DNA from: an uncultured Chitinophagaceae bacterium
GTDB taxonomy: Bacteria; Bacteroidota; Bacteroidia; Chitinophagales; Chitinophagaceae
Assembly (NCBI GenBank): GCA_903870685.1
Contig: CAIQDX010000008.1
Location: 62,001-126,000 of the forward strand
Length of the DNA: 64,000 nt
Direction of reading: 5' to 3'
Under the pieces are notes generated by a model. It had not been told where the DNA came from. It saw only the letters and a program-made list of their open reading frames with translations, and searched no databases. The translations under genes were made by a program, and so were the position numbers. Positions within the stretch are counted from its first letter, which is position 1. Each line of letters opens with the position of its first letter. This document shows positions 62,422 to 64,000 of this stretch, in pieces.

Positions 62422-62533
62422 AAAAACGATTTTATCAATTGCAAGTTCATTCTAATTGATAAAAAATCCTTGCTTTATTTAAACAAAAAACATCAAAAAA
62501 TCGTCATTCCGTAAAATTGGGTTTATTCACTAC

Positions 62534-62559
62534 AAAAAAAATTGTAGTATTCACTACAA
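62534..62559 (-). terminator. Terminator after the histidine kinase gene
   Basis: On the minus strand TTGTAGT (62553-62559), loop GAAT, ACTACAA (62542-62548) and then eight T (62534-62541) make a short AT-rich hairpin five bases after the kinase stop codon. The stem is weak but the T run is long. Confidence 0.6.
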
Positions 62560-62563
62560 AAAA

Positions 62564-64000
62564 TTATTTTTTAGGTATTGTAAATTTAAAAGTACTGCCT
62601 TTACCTAATTCAGACTCAACCCAAATTTTACCCTGATATCTTTCTACAATTTTTCTGCAGATCGATAAACCAATACCGGTTCCACTATATTCTTCTTTAT
62701 TATGTAAACGTTGAAAAACTATAAATATTTTTTCGGCATATTCTTTTTCAATACCAATTCCATTATCAGCAACAGCAAATATCCACTCGGCATCAGTTTC
62801 TTCAACTGAAACATTTATCATTACATATTCTTTATTACGATATTTAATTGCATTGCCAACTAAGTTCTGCATCAATTGCATCATTGCCGATTTGCCAGCT
62901 TTGATAATTGGTAAATTGTTAATGATGATCTCGCCATTATTGTTTTCAAAATCATTTTTATATAATTGGGTAACATCCTTCATTACTGCATTCATATCAA
63001 CATCCTCTATTTCCAAAGTACTGGAACCTACTCTCGAATATTGTAAAAGATCTTTTATCAATGCCTGCATTCTATTAGCACCGTCTACTGCAAAATGTAT
63101 ATATTGTTTTCCTTGCTCATCCACAATATCCTTGTATCGATTTTCAAATAATTGTAAAAAGTTTCTTACCATTCTAAGCGGTTCTTGTAAATCATGCGAA
63201 GCAACATAAGAAAACCTTTCCAGCTCAATATTGGTATTGGTTAATTCTTGCGTTTTAATTTTCAGATCGTTATTGACTTTTAATAGTTTTTGTTTGGAGA
63301 GTACTCTATCGTTAATAGACTTGAATAAAACTGTACAGCCATTTTCGTATGGATAAAAATGTTGCTCGAACCAATTTTTTGATACTGTATTATGAAATTC
63401 AAATTGTTGGGGAGTATTGGTTTCAATTGCTCTCATTAAATTTTCTTCGAATGCTGTATTTTTTAGTTCAGGTAAAAGATCGAAAATGTGTTTACCAATA
63501 AAATCTTTTTCTTCTATTTTATAAAAATCTTTTACAGCGTTATTACAATAAACAAACTTGAGATTTTTGTCTAAAGCATAGAAGTAATCGCTTATGCTCT
63601 CAAAAATTATTTCTCGTTGTCGTACTAAATTTTCGAAGTCGGTCATATCCTGAATAGCGGCAATAAGTTGAGTTGCTTCTCCTTTTTCGTTGTAAACAAA
63701 TTTTCCAAAAGTGTGAACCCAACGGTCTTCTTTAGTATCGTATTTTATTATTTTATATTTTGCATTGTAATCAATTTTTTGCAACAAGCTTTTTTGAAAC
63801 GCATTCTTCGTTATATCTAATGAATCTGGTGCAACAATTTGATTTCGGTAATTAGACATGGTTTTATTAAATGAAGAATCAATACCGGCAATCGTATCAT
63901 AGATATGATTGCTTTCAAAAGTTCCTGATTTTATATCAAGAATAAAAGTACCCAAATTGGCTACAGTCTGTGTAGTTGAAAGAAGTTGCAGGTTTTTTTG
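62564..64000 (-). CDS. PAS-domain sensor histidine kinase (N-terminus beyond the window)
   Basis: The frame stays open through base 64000, so about 478 residues of a longer protein are present. Counted from base 63955, a PAS domain with a PAC end lies at ~1-108 (YDTKEDRWVHTFGKFVYNEKGE), followed by a second PAS at ~115-215 and a coiled coil. The HisKA box SHDLQEPLRMV has the phospho-His at ~254. The HATPase domain has NLVGNAIKYRN, DNGIGIEKEYAEKIF and GTGIGLSICRKIVERYQG. SHDLQEPL is the phytochrome-like HisKA subtype, which usually responds through stand-alone receivers. No response regulator is adjacent. Confidence 0.93.
   Translation of the reverse strand, partial: QKNLQLLSTTQTVANLGTFILDIKSGTFESNHIYDTIAGIDSSFNKTMSNYRNQIVAPDSLDITKNAFQKSLLQKIDYNAKYKIIKYDTKEDRWVHTFGKFVYNEKGEATQLIAAIQDMTDFENLVRQREIIFESISDYFYALDKNLKFVYCNNAVKDFYKIEEKDFIGKHIFDLLPELKNTAFEENLMRAIETNTPQQFEFHNTVSKNWFEQHFYPYENGCTVLFKSINDRVLSKQKLLKVNNDLKIKTQELTNTNIELERFSYVASHDLQEPLRMVRNFLQLFENRYKDIVDEQGKQYIHFAVDGANRMQALIKDLLQYSRVGSSTLEIEDVDMNAVMKDVTQLYKNDFENNNGEIIINNLPIIKAGKSAMMQLMQNLVGNAIKYRNKEYVMINVSVEETDAEWIFAVADNGIGIEKEYAEKIFIVFQRLHNKEEYSGTGIGLSICRKIVERYQGKIWVESELGKGSTFKFTIPKK

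Overview
The window is an AT-rich chromosomal segment from a member of the Bacteroidota, most likely the Chitinophagales/Chitinophagaceae (inference). The evidence is a SprA-type type IX secretion translocon, TonB receptors with an N-terminal CarboxypepD_reg-like domain, Bacteroidota promoter elements (TTTG-N19-TAnnTTTG), few Shine-Dalgarno sites, a DUF1080 protein and large BNR-repeat proteins. No transposase, integrase, phage gene or CRISPR array was seen.

Layout. 1-17.6 kb is mostly housekeeping: the 3' end of sprA, yidC, a TPR protein, a ComA-like phosphosulfolactate synthase, aroE, a malic enzyme (maeB), an mlaE permease, a thioredoxin-like protein, a beta-CASP nuclease-like protein, mgtC, hemN and a stand-alone receiver domain with Glu in place of the phospho-acceptor Asp. 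17.6-31.6 kb is a sulfate-to-cysteine cluster: cysH, cysD, cysN, cysE, cysK, cobA and cysM on the minus strand, and a sulfite reductase with a HEPN-like tail on the plus strand. Also on the minus strand are a TonB receptor, tRNA-Cys and a gene fusing siroheme synthase to a TauE/SafE permease. 31.8-38.7 kb is a TetR-TolC-HlyD-ABC efflux operon with two matching operator-like palindromes. 38.8-43.4 kb holds a DoxX-like protein, a TPP enzyme, an FAD dehydrogenase and a ferric-reductase-like membrane protein. 43.4-49.7 kb is a tandem pair of ~1000-residue secreted BNR-repeat proteins. 49.7-62.1 kb looks catabolic: a TonB receptor, a glycosidase-like/FGE-fold fusion, a GH36 alpha-galactosidase, an SDR, a double-DUF1080 protein, an alpha/beta hydrolase and a LigB dioxygenase. 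62.1-64 kb has a strong terminator, an unreported-looking 56-codon ORF and a PAS histidine kinase that runs out of the window.

How it fits together. CysDN makes APS. CysH has the Cys-Cys/CxxC signature of APS reductases, so no CysC is needed, and none is present. Sulfite is reduced by the siroheme enzyme, whose cofactor is supplied by CobA plus the siroheme synthase fused to a permease. Sulfide is fixed by CysE with CysK/CysM. The TonB receptor, tRNA-Cys and siroheme/permease fusion lie in one orientation without a visible terminator, so charging of tRNA-Cys, sulfur-compound transport and siroheme supply may be transcriptionally linked (inference).

The least explained material is (i) a dispersed intergenic repeat, about 20 bp core, found eight times in the first 28 kb, twice as inverted pairs; (ii) multi-hairpin leaders before maeB and the TonB receptor; (iii) the permease fusion whose conserved N-terminus is encoded upstream of any ATG/GTG/TTG start; (iv) the sulfite reductase-HEPN fusion; (v) the FGE-fold fusion without catalytic cysteines.
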